From NCBI GenBank assembly GCA_964563925.1, contig CAZLZD010000035.1:1-45820 (forward strand): a DNA stretch of 45,820 nt, in the 5' to 3' direction. Below the pieces are notes generated by a model. That model did not search any database and was not told the origin of the DNA. It was given only the letters and a program-made list of their open reading frames with translations. The translations under genes and the position numbers were made by a program. This DNA is from JAUILA01 sp964563925 (GTDB lineage Bacteria; Bacteroidota; Bacteroidia; Cytophagales; Cyclobacteriaceae). Each line of letters begins with the position of its first letter. Within the stretch, counting starts at the first letter, position 1. Shown here one piece after another: positions 1 through 7,738 of this stretch.

Positions 1-492
1 GAGGAAGCCCATTATGATTTCAGGATCCTGAAGTCTGTGATGGACGTGAACAACGAACAAAAAGTGAAGCTGGTACCGCGTATCCGCGAATATTTTGGAG
101 GAACCCTTGCGGGGAAAACCATCGCTTTGTGGGGACTTGCCTTTAAGCCGAACACCGATGATGTCAGGGAAGCTCCGGCGCTGTACAATATTGACATGCT
201 GCTGGAAGCCGGCGCCTCAATCCGCGCCTATGATCCGGAGGCAATGGAAAATGTAAAGAAAATCGTGGGTGACAAGGTATACTTTGCGAAAGACGCGTAT
301 GATGCGCTGGCCGGAGCCGATGCCCTGCTGATTGCCACCGAATGGCCTGTTTTCAGGACGCCTGATTTTGACCGGATTGCAGACAGCCTGAAACATAAAG
401 CGATATTTGACGGAAGGAACCTGTATACGCTGGAGGAAATGGAAGAAATGGGTTTTGATTATTTTAGTATCGGGAGGACAAACAACAAATAA
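1..492 (+). CDS. ugd: UDP-glucose 6-dehydrogenase, C-terminal part (5' end outside window)
   Basis: This cytosolic enzyme oxidises UDP-glucose to UDP-glucuronate with two NAD+. The frame is open from base 1, so the gene starts upstream; 163 residues are visible, covering the end of the central helix and the C-terminal UDP-binding domain. The family motif GLAFKPNTDDVREAPA is intact (lines up with the C-terminal NAD/UDP-binding fold), followed by YDPEAMEN and the typical ATEWPVFRTPDF segment before a short tail. The catalytic Cys region lies outside the window. The stop at 490-492 is one base before the start of the UDP-xylose synthase gene, so the two are surely co-transcribed and work in sequence: UDP-Glc to UDP-GlcA to UDP-Xyl. 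Identity is secure; only the length is unknown. Confidence 0.93.
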   Translation, partial: EEAHYDFRILKSVMDVNNEQKVKLVPRIREYFGGTLAGKTIALWGLAFKPNTDDVREAPALYNIDMLLEAGASIRAYDPEAMENVKKIVGDKVYFAKDAYDALAGADALLIATEWPVFRTPDFDRIADSLKHKAIFDGRNLYTLEEMEEMGFDYFSIGRTNNK

Positions 493-493
493 T

Positions 494-1486
494 ATGGCTA
501 AGGAAAGAGTTCTGATTACCGGCGCGGCGGGATTCCTGGGATCCCACCTGTGCGATCGATTCATAAAGGACGGGTTTGACGTGGTAGGCATGGATAACCT
601 GATTACGGGAAGCCTGGAGAATATAGAACATCTTTTCGCAAATGAGCATTTCCAGTTTTACCATCATGACGTATCCAGGTTTGTTCATGTGCCTGGCAAG
701 CTGGATTATATTCTCCATTTTGCCTCCCCCGCAAGTCCGATCGATTACCTTAAAATCCCGATCCAGACGCTCAAGGTAGGTTCGCTGGGTACCCATAACC
801 TGCTCGGACTGGCCAAATCCAAGAATGCAAGGATGCTGATCGCTTCCACCTCGGAGGTGTACGGCGACCCGCAGGTTCACCCGCAGACCGAATCGTACTA
901 CGGGAACGTGAACCCGGTGGGCCCGCGGGGTGTATACGACGAGGCGAAACGTTTCCAGGAAGCCCTGACCATGGCCTATCATACATTCCATGGCCTTGAA
1001 ACCCGCATCGTACGGATATTTAACACGTATGGACCACGAATGCGGCTGAACGACGGGCGGGTGCTGCCTGCCTTCATCGGCCAGGCACTGCGCGGGGAAG
1101 ACCTGACCGTTTTCGGGGATGGATCCCAGACCCGTTCATTCTGTTACGTGGACGATCTGATTGAAGGGATATTCCGGCTGCTGATGAGTGACTATGCCGA
1201 GCCCGTGAATATTGGCAATCCGGATGAGATTTCGATCCGCGAATTCGCCGAGGAGATCATACGGCTTACCGGGACCACACAAAAGGTCATTTACAAACCG
1301 CTGCCCAAGGACGACCCTATGCAGCGACAGCCCGACATTACGAAAGCCCGCGAAATCCTGGACTGGGAGCCCCGGGTCAGCCGATCAGAGGGCCTGAAGA
1401 TCACCTATGATTATTTCAAGTCCCTTCCTGAGGACAAGCTTTTCCAGAAGGAACACAATAAATTCGATAAGTACATCCGGAAATAA
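494..1486 (+). CDS. uxs: UDP-glucuronate decarboxylase (UDP-xylose synthase), SDR superfamily
   Basis: The enzyme converts UDP-glucuronate to UDP-xylose through an NAD-bound 4-keto intermediate, giving xylosyl donors for cell-surface glycans. From the ATG at 494 the protein has 330 residues, close to other bacterial UXS proteins (about 310-320). The Rossmann glycine motif TGAAGFLGSH is at residues 9-18, and the catalytic Tyr-Lys pair sits in RGVYDEAKRFQEA, with RIFNTYGPRM and GDGSQTRSFCYVDD further on; all are typical of UXS rather than of a general epimerase. An upstream in-frame start at 407 exists but lies inside ugd and would add unrelated residues, so 494 is chosen. It directly follows ugd. 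Its stop codon abuts the stop of the convergent AsmA-like gene with no base between them. Confidence 0.92.
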   Translation: MAKERVLITGAAGFLGSHLCDRFIKDGFDVVGMDNLITGSLENIEHLFANEHFQFYHHDVSRFVHVPGKLDYILHFASPASPIDYLKIPIQTLKVGSLGTHNLLGLAKSKNARMLIASTSEVYGDPQVHPQTESYYGNVNPVGPRGVYDEAKRFQEALTMAYHTFHGLETRIVRIFNTYGPRMRLNDGRVLPAFIGQALRGEDLTVFGDGSQTRSFCYVDDLIEGIFRLLMSDYAEPVNIGNPDEISIREFAEEIIRLTGTTQKVIYKPLPKDDPMQRQPDITKAREILDWEPRVSRSEGLKITYDYFKSLPEDKLFQKEHNKFDKYIRK

Positions 1487-3982
1487 TTACTGGTCGCCGT
1501 CCTCGTCGTCCCATTCAAAGTAGTCATCCTCGGTGAGAACCGGCGTTTCTGCCTGCCTGCCTTTATTCCTGAAAATTTCCTTTAATTCGGTTGCTTCTTT
1601 CTTAATGTCCGCCGCGATCTTTTCCTTTACCCGTTCCTGGTCATACAGGACCTCATAGTCGGAGGTAGTCCCCAGAATTTTCAGGTAGAGCATGCTTCGG
1701 CCCTGCGAATCTTCCCGGATAGCCCCGAAAGCGCGGTCACTGTCGTATTTGGGCTTGCTGCGCAGCGGTGCCACCACGTTATAGGTGATCCGCTGGTCGA
1801 AGGTGTGTGTTCCGCTGATGCGGATATCGGTCACGTTTGAGCCGACCTCCATTTGCGGAAGGAAGATCGTGCGGTCTTTAATCACCACTTCGTTACGGAG
1901 CTCGGAAAAACGGAGCTGTTCGAGTTTACGCTCATCGAGATAGCGCGAAAGCCGTTGCATGGGTTCGAAGTTATTCAGCTCTCCATTACGGATGGAGAAT
2001 GTACTGTGGGCCGAAAGGGTTTCGGGATACAGGCGCAGGCGGTCGCTGAATACCATCTCCGCATCCACCGAAGCGTCAATGGCTCCTTCCAGGTGGTCAT
2101 CGACCAGGAAATCCTGGTTAAAATTCTCAAAGACATAGAAGATACTGTCTACCAGGATATCATCCAGGTCAAAATGGGTGCTGATGCGCACCAGGCCGTT
2201 TTTGCTTGCATCGACCATCCCGTAAATGGCCAGGTCGCCTCCAAGGCCGGATAATTCGAGGCGGTCCGTGAATGCCACCTTGTTTTTTACCTTGAGATCA
2301 CCCTTGATACCGGTGGGGTGGAACCGGCGAAAATCGAGGCGGTCAATTTCGCAGTCAAAGTTAAGCCGCAGGCGGCTGGATATGGTGAAGGAATAGGGTT
2401 CATCCTTATCATCCTGCGAGCGGCTCAGGCTGAGGAGTTCGTCCATATCGATGCGCCGGGAACGCAAGCTGGACTCAATGCCGACCGGTTCTTCGTCGAA
2501 CAGCAGGTAGGCGATCACATTCTTGAAATACCCGTTCAGGAGAAAATCACTGCGACCGAAATACCCGGAAACATCGCGCAGCTCAAGGTCATTGTTATTG
2601 AAAAGCAGGTTACCGTTTACATTCCGCAGGCCGGTTGACAGACCTGAGAATTCCATGTACACGTCGTTCAGGCTGAACTCTCCCGAGGTTTCGATCCGGG
2701 AAAGCCCCCGTTTTTGCTTCAGGTTACCCAGGAGCCCTTTAAAGGAAATGTCGGCCCGGGCGAGGCCCCGTCCTGAGCGTACTCCCTCGACGGGCATAAA
2801 CGCCAGCCATTTGTCCAGGTTGAGAGTCCCCCGGAAATTGCAATCGACCCATGGGTTTTCGGGATTCTTCCAGGACAGGTTGCCTTCAAAGGTATCATTG
2901 TCGAGATAACCGCGGATATTTTGCAGGTTCAGCAGGTACGTGCCGGATTTGCCAATGTCGGAGGCGGCGAATATACCGGTCAGGAAAGCGCCCTGCAGCC
3001 TGATCCCGGAAGGTTTGTGCAGGATATCCGCATCACGGAGTCCGAATGCCACCTCCAGGGCCGGCGCGCTGTTCTCCTTCCATTCTCCTTCGAGGTTAAG
3101 GGTAAGATAGACGTCGCCGGTGCTGGTATATTTGTCAAAACGGTCGCCCGTCCTGAGCAGGGCCAGCAGGGTCTGAACATTGGTCGCTTCACTGGAGGCT
3201 TTGAGTGAGACGGCGGATTTATCAAGGAACTGGTACCGTCCGGATACCTCGAAATCGCTCTCCAGCATGCTGAGCGTGGACGGCCGGATCTCCACATCCT
3301 TGAGCGAATCGTTGTAGGCCAGGGAAGATTGCACCGACACCGGAAAATCCCAGTGGTAGGACTTACCCCCTGTTTCAATGTTATTCACCTCCACCTCACC
3401 GTCGGCGAGGATATCGTACGCCACTCCTTCGGCCACGACAGAGGCATCCATGCCGGGGGTGAACAGGTCGAGGTTAATGTTCCGGTAGGCATTCTCATAG
3501 ATAAACTGCACCTGGTCAAGCTGTACGGCAGCCAGCCTGATCTTTACCGGCTGGGCCTGCCGGGAAGAATCCTGTTCTTCCTTGAAGATTCGGTAATTGA
3601 TTTCTCCTTTGGTATTCATTCGAAGAGCCACCCGGGCGTCTTTCAGGTAAACCTTATCGACGACCAGGTCGCCGAATGCCGCCTGCAGCGGGTTGAACGA
3701 AAGGTCGAGAATCCCGGCCCGTACCAGCGAGGAATCGTTACCGGGATAGCTGTCTCGGATGTCGATGTCATGGAAACGGAAGGAAACGCGCGGAAAGTGA
3801 TGCCAGACCGACATATCGATTTTGCTGACGTGGACCGGCGTATTGAGGGACTTATTGATCTCGGTGACGACCTGGGCGATAAGTTCGTCCTTGTAGAAAT
3901 GGGTGACCACGACCCCGGATACCAGCAGGACACCAAACAGGATCAGCAGTGAAAAAATGATCTTCCTGACTACACGCAACAC
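1487..3982 (-). CDS. AsmA family protein
   Basis: A long envelope protein of 831 residues with one N-terminal membrane helix (about residues 7-28) and a large, beta-rich extracytoplasmic part. The start of the soluble part (HFYKDELIAQ, then TPVHVSKIDMSVWHHFPRVS) and the repeated beta-strand pattern match AsmA proteins. Relatives of AsmA (TamB, YhdP, YicH) are thought to bridge the periplasm and move phospholipids to the outer membrane; that role is inferred here. The C-terminal AsmA-type module is around residues 640-750, followed by an acidic tail rich in D and E. The start is GTG (or the next codon, TTG); an in-frame TAA five codons upstream excludes a longer form. It is divergent from the sulfatase at 4086, and its stop abuts the uxs stop. 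Confidence 0.8.
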   Translation of the reverse strand: MLRVVRKIIFSLLILFGVLLVSGVVVTHFYKDELIAQVVTEINKSLNTPVHVSKIDMSVWHHFPRVSFRFHDIDIRDSYPGNDSSLVRAGILDLSFNPLQAAFGDLVVDKVYLKDARVALRMNTKGEINYRIFKEEQDSSRQAQPVKIRLAAVQLDQVQFIYENAYRNINLDLFTPGMDASVVAEGVAYDILADGEVEVNNIETGGKSYHWDFPVSVQSSLAYNDSLKDVEIRPSTLSMLESDFEVSGRYQFLDKSAVSLKASSEATNVQTLLALLRTGDRFDKYTSTGDVYLTLNLEGEWKENSAPALEVAFGLRDADILHKPSGIRLQGAFLTGIFAASDIGKSGTYLLNLQNIRGYLDNDTFEGNLSWKNPENPWVDCNFRGTLNLDKWLAFMPVEGVRSGRGLARADISFKGLLGNLKQKRGLSRIETSGEFSLNDVYMEFSGLSTGLRNVNGNLLFNNNDLELRDVSGYFGRSDFLLNGYFKNVIAYLLFDEEPVGIESSLRSRRIDMDELLSLSRSQDDKDEPYSFTISSRLRLNFDCEIDRLDFRRFHPTGIKGDLKVKNKVAFTDRLELSGLGGDLAIYGMVDASKNGLVRISTHFDLDDILVDSIFYVFENFNQDFLVDDHLEGAIDASVDAEMVFSDRLRLYPETLSAHSTFSIRNGELNNFEPMQRLSRYLDERKLEQLRFSELRNEVVIKDRTIFLPQMEVGSNVTDIRISGTHTFDQRITYNVVAPLRSKPKYDSDRAFGAIREDSQGRSMLYLKILGTTSDYEVLYDQERVKEKIAADIKKEATELKEIFRNKGRQAETPVLTEDDYFEWDDEDGDQ

Positions 3983-4085
3983 TTCCTGAAAAAATTAATG
4001 TATAACAAACTACGCCAAACGCTTTGAAAGATCAAACGAAGGCAGTTAATTAAAATTTTTGTCTATCGATCAAAAATCTGATATA

Positions 4086-5690
4086 ATGAGACATACGTCG
4101 ATAAGGAGCGGTGGGTTGCCGCTCATCTGCCTGGTGCTGATGGGCCTTTCTGCCTGCACCACCGGGACGGGTGAGACAATGCGCATCGAACCTGTAAGCC
4201 CTAATATTATCTATATCCTGGCCGATGACCTGGGCTACGGGGATGTGGGGGTATACGGACAGGAGAAAATCGAGACCCCGAATATCGACGCGCTTGCCCG
4301 TCGGGGCATGCGGTTTACCCGGCATTATTCGAGCGCGCCTGTATGTGCCCCTGCCCGGTATATGTTCCTTACAGGGAAGCACGCCGGTCACGCGTACATC
4401 CGTGGCAACCATGAATGGGGCGAGCGCGGACCCGTCTGGGATTACCGGGCGATGATACGGGATTCCACCCTGGAGGGACAGCACCCCACTCCCGAAGGGA
4501 CCGTAACCTTTGCGCAGAAACTCCAGGAATCAGGTTATACAACGGGTATGGTGGGTAAGTGGGGCCTGGGGGCGCCGCAGACCCATTCGGTACCCAACCG
4601 GATGGGCTTTGATTATTTTTACGGATACAATTGCCAGCGCATAGCCCACACCTATTATCCCGTTCATTTGTATGAGAATGACCACCGGGTTTACCTGGAG
4701 AATGATACCGTGCCGCCGCACGAGGCGTTTCCGGAGGGAGCTGACCCGTATGATCCGGCGTCGTATACACAGTTTCACCAGGAGGATTATTCCGAAGACC
4801 GGATGTTCGGGGCGCTCACGGCGTTTGTGGAGCGGAGCAAAGATCAGCCGTTTTTTCTTTACTGGGCGACGGCGATCCCGCACGTGAGCCTGCAGGCGCC
4901 GCAGCGGTGGATAGATTATTATGTGGAGAAATTTGGTGATGAAGAGCCGTATACCGGGGAAAGGGGTTATGCCCCGCAGCGCTACCCGAAAGCAGCCTAT
5001 GCGGCGATGATCTCCTACCTGGATGAAAATATTGGCCGGCTGGTGCAGAAGCTGAAGGATGAGGGGTTGTATGAGAATACGCTGATTGTTTTTACCTCGG
5101 ATAACGGTCCGTCCTATGCCGGTGGAGCTGCCCCGGAATGGTTTAACAGCGGGGGAGCGTTGCAGGAGCAGGAAGGCCGGGGCAAGGGAAATGTGTATGA
5201 AGGTGGCATCAGGGTGCCGATGATCGCGGCATGGCCCGGCCGGATTGCGGAAGGGTCGACGAGTGCCCATGCATCGGTTCACTATGATTTTTACGCTACC
5301 CTGGGCGACCTGACGGGCATCGATGTCCCGGAAGATACCGACGGATTGAGCTTTGCGCCGGTACTGCTGGGCGAAGGGGACCAGGAGAAACATGAATTTA
5401 TGTACTGGGAATTTCCTGCTTACGGCGGCCAGGTCGCGGTGCAGATGCCGGCAGGTCAGAAAGGGGAGGCCGATTGGAAGTACATCCGCCGGAATTTGAT
5501 GAATGAAGAAGGTGTGACGCTGGAGCTGTACAACCTGGCTGAAGATGTCCGGGAGAAGAATAACCTGGCGGGCGAGTACCCCGAAGTGGTGGCCCGGGCG
5601 GAGGCGATCCTGGCCCGGGAGCATAAGCAGCCGGAGGTGGAGCGTTTCCGGATGCCGGTACTGGAGGAGATAATTGCCGGGGGAGAATAA
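4086..5690 (+). CDS. Exported sulfatase (S1 family, Cys-type), lipoprotein
   Basis: Hydrolyses sulfate esters, probably on polysaccharide fragments in the periplasm or at the cell surface. The protein has 534 residues. A signal peptide ends in the lipobox LSAC (lipidated Cys24). The metal-binding start of the fold is ILADDLGYGDVG, and the formylglycine motif CAPAR has its Cys at residue 87, so it needs a maturation enzyme (FGE or anSME), which is not in this window. TSDNGPS and YEGGIRVPMIAAWPG mark the second metal site and the S1 C-terminal half. A TTG nine codons upstream is in frame, but ATG 4086 puts the signal peptide at the N-terminus. It shares subfamily features with the sulfatase at 13333 (GHxxIRGN, KWG, DYFYGY, YYP). 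The substrate cannot be read from sequence. It stands alone, upstream of tRNA-Val. Confidence 0.9.
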   Translation: MRHTSIRSGGLPLICLVLMGLSACTTGTGETMRIEPVSPNIIYILADDLGYGDVGVYGQEKIETPNIDALARRGMRFTRHYSSAPVCAPARYMFLTGKHAGHAYIRGNHEWGERGPVWDYRAMIRDSTLEGQHPTPEGTVTFAQKLQESGYTTGMVGKWGLGAPQTHSVPNRMGFDYFYGYNCQRIAHTYYPVHLYENDHRVYLENDTVPPHEAFPEGADPYDPASYTQFHQEDYSEDRMFGALTAFVERSKDQPFFLYWATAIPHVSLQAPQRWIDYYVEKFGDEEPYTGERGYAPQRYPKAAYAAMISYLDENIGRLVQKLKDEGLYENTLIVFTSDNGPSYAGGAAPEWFNSGGALQEQEGRGKGNVYEGGIRVPMIAAWPGRIAEGSTSAHASVHYDFYATLGDLTGIDVPEDTDGLSFAPVLLGEGDQEKHEFMYWEFPAYGGQVAVQMPAGQKGEADWKYIRRNLMNEEGVTLELYNLAEDVREKNNLAGEYPEVVARAEAILAREHKQPEVERFRMPVLEEIIAGGE

Positions 5691-5702
5691 TTTTCAATTT
5701 AA

Positions 5703-5718
5703 TTATTTGCGCAAATAA
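5703..5718. repeat. 16-bp perfect palindrome overlapping the tRNA promoter -33 box
   Basis: TTATTTGC is followed immediately by its reverse complement GCAAATAA. It covers the TTTG at 5706-5709 that acts as the -33 element of the tRNA promoter. It could be a repressor or activator site, or chance in AT-rich DNA. Confidence 0.6.
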
Positions 5719-5736
5719 AAACATGTGTTACATTTG
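5706..5736 (+). promoter_or_regulatory. Bacteroidota-type primary sigma promoter for tRNA-Val
   Basis: TTTG at 5706-5709, a 19-nt spacer, then TACATTTG at 5729-5736. This matches the known Bacteroidota consensus (TTTG, 19 nt, TAxxTTTG) at every defined base. Transcription should begin about 20-25 nt before the mature tRNA at 5767. It is the strongest taxonomic clue outside the proteins. Confidence 0.75.
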
Positions 5737-5766
5737 CATTCCCAATTTGAACGGGATTCAAATAAA

Positions 5767-5841
5767 GGGCTCTTAGCTCAGTTGGTTCAGAGCACCTGCC
5801 TTACAAGCAGGGGGTCGCTGGTTCGAATCCAGCAGGGCCCA
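5767..5841 (+). tRNA. tRNA-Val (anticodon TAC)
   Basis: A full cloverleaf can be drawn by eye. The acceptor arm pairs GGGCTCT with AGGGCCC (one T-G wobble); the D-arm has GCTC/GAGC; the anticodon stem is CCTGC/GCAGG with loop CTTACAA, giving anticodon TAC (Val, reads GUA and relatives); the T-arm carries GGTTCGAATCC. The discriminator base is A5841. The next bases are not CCA, so CCA must be added after transcription, as is usual in Bacteroidota. It is a single gene with its own promoter and a strong terminator. Confidence 0.96.
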
Positions 5842-5851
5842 CATCAAGCAC

Positions 5852-5883
5852 AAAATCCGCATCCGAAAGATGCGGATTTTTTT
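5852..5883 (+). terminator. Intrinsic terminator of the tRNA-Val transcript
   Basis: A 12-bp perfect stem (AAAATCCGCATC with GATGCGGATTTT, loop CGAAA) is followed by T's, so the run at 5877-5883 is seven T. It starts 11 nt after the tRNA. Confidence 0.88.
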
Positions 5884-5936
5884 ATGCCCTAACCCGAGCG
5901 AACCGCAGGTTCAGCGAAGGGAGGGGCATAAAAAAA
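5877..5936. repeat. 13-bp perfect inverted repeat with inner hairpin
   Basis: TTTTTTTATGCCC (5877-5889) and its exact complement GGGCATAAAAAAA (5924-5936) flank 34 nt that contain a smaller hairpin, GAACC-GCA-GGTTC. The arms include the T-tract of the tRNA terminator and the A-tract of the minus-strand terminator, so the three structures are nested. Confidence 0.75.
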
Positions 5937-5957
5937 CCCAGCCGCGTGAAGCGGCTG
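5930..5957 (-). terminator. Intrinsic terminator reading on the minus strand
   Basis: CAGCCGC (5939-5945), loop GTGAA, GCGGCTG (5951-5957). On the minus strand the hairpin is followed by seven T (5936-5930). No minus-strand gene lies directly upstream of it, so it probably shields the tRNA from antisense transcription. Confidence 0.6.
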
Positions 5958-6023
5958 AGGATTTTGTATTTGCAGGAGTGGGTCCATTCTGGATCGCGAT
6001 TCGCCGAAGGCGGAGAGCAATCC
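5953..6023. repeat. REP-like element, copy 1 (71 bp)
   Basis: Identical over 71 bp to 6030-6100; copies start 77 bp apart, separated by GCGAGA. The 3' half holds a hairpin (TTCGCC-GAA-GGCGGA) within a larger GGATCGC...GCAATCC dyad that pairs, with one wobble, on the minus strand. The stretch 5958-6248 has no gene and consists mainly of these repeats. Confidence 0.85.
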
Positions 6024-6029
6024 GCGAGA

Positions 6030-6100
6030 GGCTGAGGATTTTGTATTTGCAGGAGTGGGTCCATTCTGGATCGCGATTCGCCGAAGGCGGAGAGCAATCC
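6030..6100. repeat. REP-like element, copy 2 (71 bp)
   Basis: Exact copy of 5953-6023, including the hairpin. Perfect identity means a recent tandem duplication or gene conversion. Confidence 0.85.
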
Positions 6101-6159
6101 AGTTACACTAATGTACCACTTGCCCGCCTGTCTTTTTGTTGTAAGAACCCCCCAATAGA

Positions 6160-6204
6160 ATCGTGATCCGCCTCAGGTGGAGAGCAATCCGCATGTGGCT
6201 GAGG
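6160..6204. repeat. REP-like element, diverged partial copy 3
   Basis: The hairpin half matches copies 1 and 2 at 26 of 31 positions (6160-6190), then GGCTGAGG recurs at 6197-6204. The stem changes keep pairing: TTCGCC/GGCGGA becomes TCCGCC/GGTGGA. Only the hairpin half and the start of a next unit remain. Confidence 0.65.
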
Positions 6205-6215
6205 CGCCTTGAAAA

Positions 6216-6223
6216 TACATTTG
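6216..6223 (+). promoter_or_regulatory. Candidate -7 element before the ABA4-like gene
   Basis: TACATTTG fits the Bacteroidota -7 consensus exactly and lies 25 nt before the ATG at 6249. No TTTG is found at the proper distance upstream, so this is a weak call. Confidence 0.35.
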
Positions 6224-6248
6224 CGAAAAAATATGCTATATTCCTTCC

Positions 6249-6689
6249 ATGCTCTCCCTTGAAACTATTTTCGCCGTTGTCAATGCATGGATACTGCCTG
6301 GCTGGTTATTACTTGTTTTTGCACGTTCCTGGAAATATACCAGCCGTCTGATCTACTACCTGATCATCCTTCTCCTGGCCGCAACCTATGCCTGGATGCT
6401 GTTGTCCGACATCACTACCTTTGACCCTGAAGCGGGTTCATCACTGAGTAACCTGACGACGGCTTTCGGCAACGAACGGGTGGTGTTAATCGGATGGATC
6501 CATTATCTGGCGTTTGATATGCTCGCAGGACTGATGATCGCAATGGACGGAAGAAGAATTGGAATTCATCCCGTGCTCATGGTTTTACCGCTCTTTTTCA
6601 CCTTGATGGCGGGTCCGTTCGGCTTACTGATTTATACCGTGATACGGTATTTTTACACAAAAAGGGCAGGAGTGCCCCTTGACGAGTAG
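6249..6689 (+). CDS. ABA4-like (DUF4281) membrane protein
   Basis: A small integral membrane protein of 146 residues with about four hydrophobic helices (residues about 5-25, 33-53, 80-100 and 110-132). The pattern of N-terminal NAWILPGW, central GWIHYLAFDMLAG and GRRIGIHPVL, and C-terminal LMAGPFGLLIY matches the ABA4-like family. Plant ABA4 is needed for neoxanthin formation; bacterial members have no settled function, so a carotenoid role here is only a possibility. A carotenoid oxygenase lies 19 kb away in the same window. It starts at ATG 6249, after the REP-like elements, and is not in a clear operon: DUF4177 follows after 56 bp. Confidence 0.82.
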   Translation: MLSLETIFAVVNAWILPGWLLLVFARSWKYTSRLIYYLIILLLAATYAWMLLSDITTFDPEAGSSLSNLTTAFGNERVVLIGWIHYLAFDMLAGLMIAMDGRRIGIHPVLMVLPLFFTLMAGPFGLLIYTVIRYFYTKRAGVPLDE

Positions 6690-6745
6690 ACGTTTTAGAT
6701 ACACCTTTTTCATTACCTTAGCAGTAGGTCTTAATTCATATTGCC

Positions 6746-6955
6746 ATGTCAGGAAAAAGCTACGAATACAAATTCGAACGAATCAATGCCGGGTTGTTCG
6801 GCCTTCAGAAAGCCGAGAAAAACTATCAGTCGATTATCCAGAAACACGGGCAGGATGGATGGCGTCTTGTGCAGGTATTTGCGCCTTCGGGGGCTGGCCT
6901 GGGAGGAACCAGGTATTACGAAATGATATTCGAAAGAGAGAAATACGGAGAATAA
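6746..6955 (+). CDS. DUF4177 domain protein
   Basis: A soluble protein of 69 residues. SYEYKFERI at the start and the GWRLVQVFAP segment near residue 40, ending in YYEMIFEREK, fit the DUF4177 pattern (a short beta-alpha-beta fold with a Gly-Trp before the second strand). No catalytic residues are known for the family, and no function is assigned. ATG 6746 is preferred over longer overlapping frames because the whole domain begins there. There is no signal peptide. The 122 bp after it hold no gene or clear signal that I can see. Confidence 0.75.
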   Translation: MSGKSYEYKFERINAGLFGLQKAEKNYQSIIQKHGQDGWRLVQVFAPSGAGLGGTRYYEMIFEREKYGE

Positions 6956-7077
6956 TCTCCAGGGTTGATATTACCCGTGATAAGAATCATCAGGCTGTTT
7001 TTCATTCCTGAAGTTTGTCATTTTCTCCCCTCTTGTCCGGGATTACTTTTACACATGTAATCCAATGGAGAGACGTT

Positions 7078-7662
7078 ATGAAAACTTCCAAATTACTAAT
7101 CCTGACACTTTCCGCCTTACTTACTTCCCATCTCCTGTTTGCGCAGAATAAATGGTCGGTGGAGTTGCGCCCTAACCTTGATTTTCCAACCACGGAGCTA
7201 GCCGACGAAGACCTCAATACCGGGTTTGGGCTTGAGGCAACCGTTAACTTCCGGTTCATGGAACATGTGAGTGCCTACCTGGGCTGGGGATTTAATACCT
7301 TCAATGCCAGCGATTCCTACGAGTCCGAAGATATCGATGTGGACGAAACCGGGTATACCTTCGGTTTCCTTTTTATTCATCCGATTGGGAGCTCTCAGAA
7401 GGTTTCGTTTCTCGCCCGGGCCGGAGGAATCTATAACCATATTGAAGTAGAAAACGAGGAAGGAGACATCATTGCAGATTCCGGTCACAATGTAGGCTGG
7501 GAGGCCGGTGCAGGAGTTCAGTTTGAATTGGGGCAAGGGTGGTCCTTACGGCCGCAATTAGGCTACCGGGCCCTCTCGGGAGATATCGAAATGGATAACT
7601 TCACCTCGGACTTTGATATGAATTATGTCTCATTCGGAATCGGGTTGGCAAAGTTTTTCTGA
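7078..7662 (+). CDS. Outer-membrane beta-barrel protein (OmpA/OmpX-like porin fold)
   Basis: An exported protein of 194 residues. The signal peptide is residues 1-23 (ending LLFAQ), followed by about eight amphipathic beta-strands with alternating hydrophobic residues, for example VSAYLGWGFNTF and VGWEAGAGVQFELG. It ends in Phe (GIGLAKFF), the usual C-terminal signal for BAM-mediated insertion. This is the small barrel type common in Bacteroidota (OMP_b-brl family); the ligand, if any, is unknown. ATG 7078 is chosen over an in-frame start 63 bp upstream because it places the signal peptide at the N-terminus. The next gene in the same direction starts 76 bp after it and also encodes a barrel protein. 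Confidence 0.8.
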   Translation: MKTSKLLILTLSALLTSHLLFAQNKWSVELRPNLDFPTTELADEDLNTGFGLEATVNFRFMEHVSAYLGWGFNTFNASDSYESEDIDVDETGYTFGFLFIHPIGSSQKVSFLARAGGIYNHIEVENEEGDIIADSGHNVGWEAGAGVQFELGQGWSLRPQLGYRALSGDIEMDNFTSDFDMNYVSFGIGLAKFF

Positions 7663-7738
7663 GGTGCAGGTTTAAAAGGAACACTTTGGATATTGATTTT
7701 GCCCATGTGACCTCCGTCTGATTTCAATTTTAAAAGTC

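Noticed and set aside
3329..3952. 207-residue plus-strand frame opposite the AsmA-like gene
   Set aside because: It lies wholly inside a coherent minus-strand gene with a membrane helix and AsmA motifs. The translation shows no family features.
4530..5624. 364-residue minus-strand frame opposite the first sulfatase
   Set aside because: A long shadow frame: the plus strand has a complete sulfatase with all motifs. The minus translation is rich in Arg and His, without domain features.
5767..5841. tRNA-Val as an integration site for an island
   Set aside because: The tRNA 3' end is not repeated downstream and no integrase or phage gene lies in the window.
5870..6166. 98-residue plus-strand frame across the repeats
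   Set aside because: It translates the duplicated non-coding element, so its peptide contains the same repeat twice, and it has no domain or signal.
5953..6204. Tandem 71-bp repeats as a CRISPR array
   Set aside because: The repeats are 71 bp with only 6 bp between copies, internally hairpinned and next to no cas gene. CRISPR repeats are about 25-40 bp with similar-sized unique spacers.
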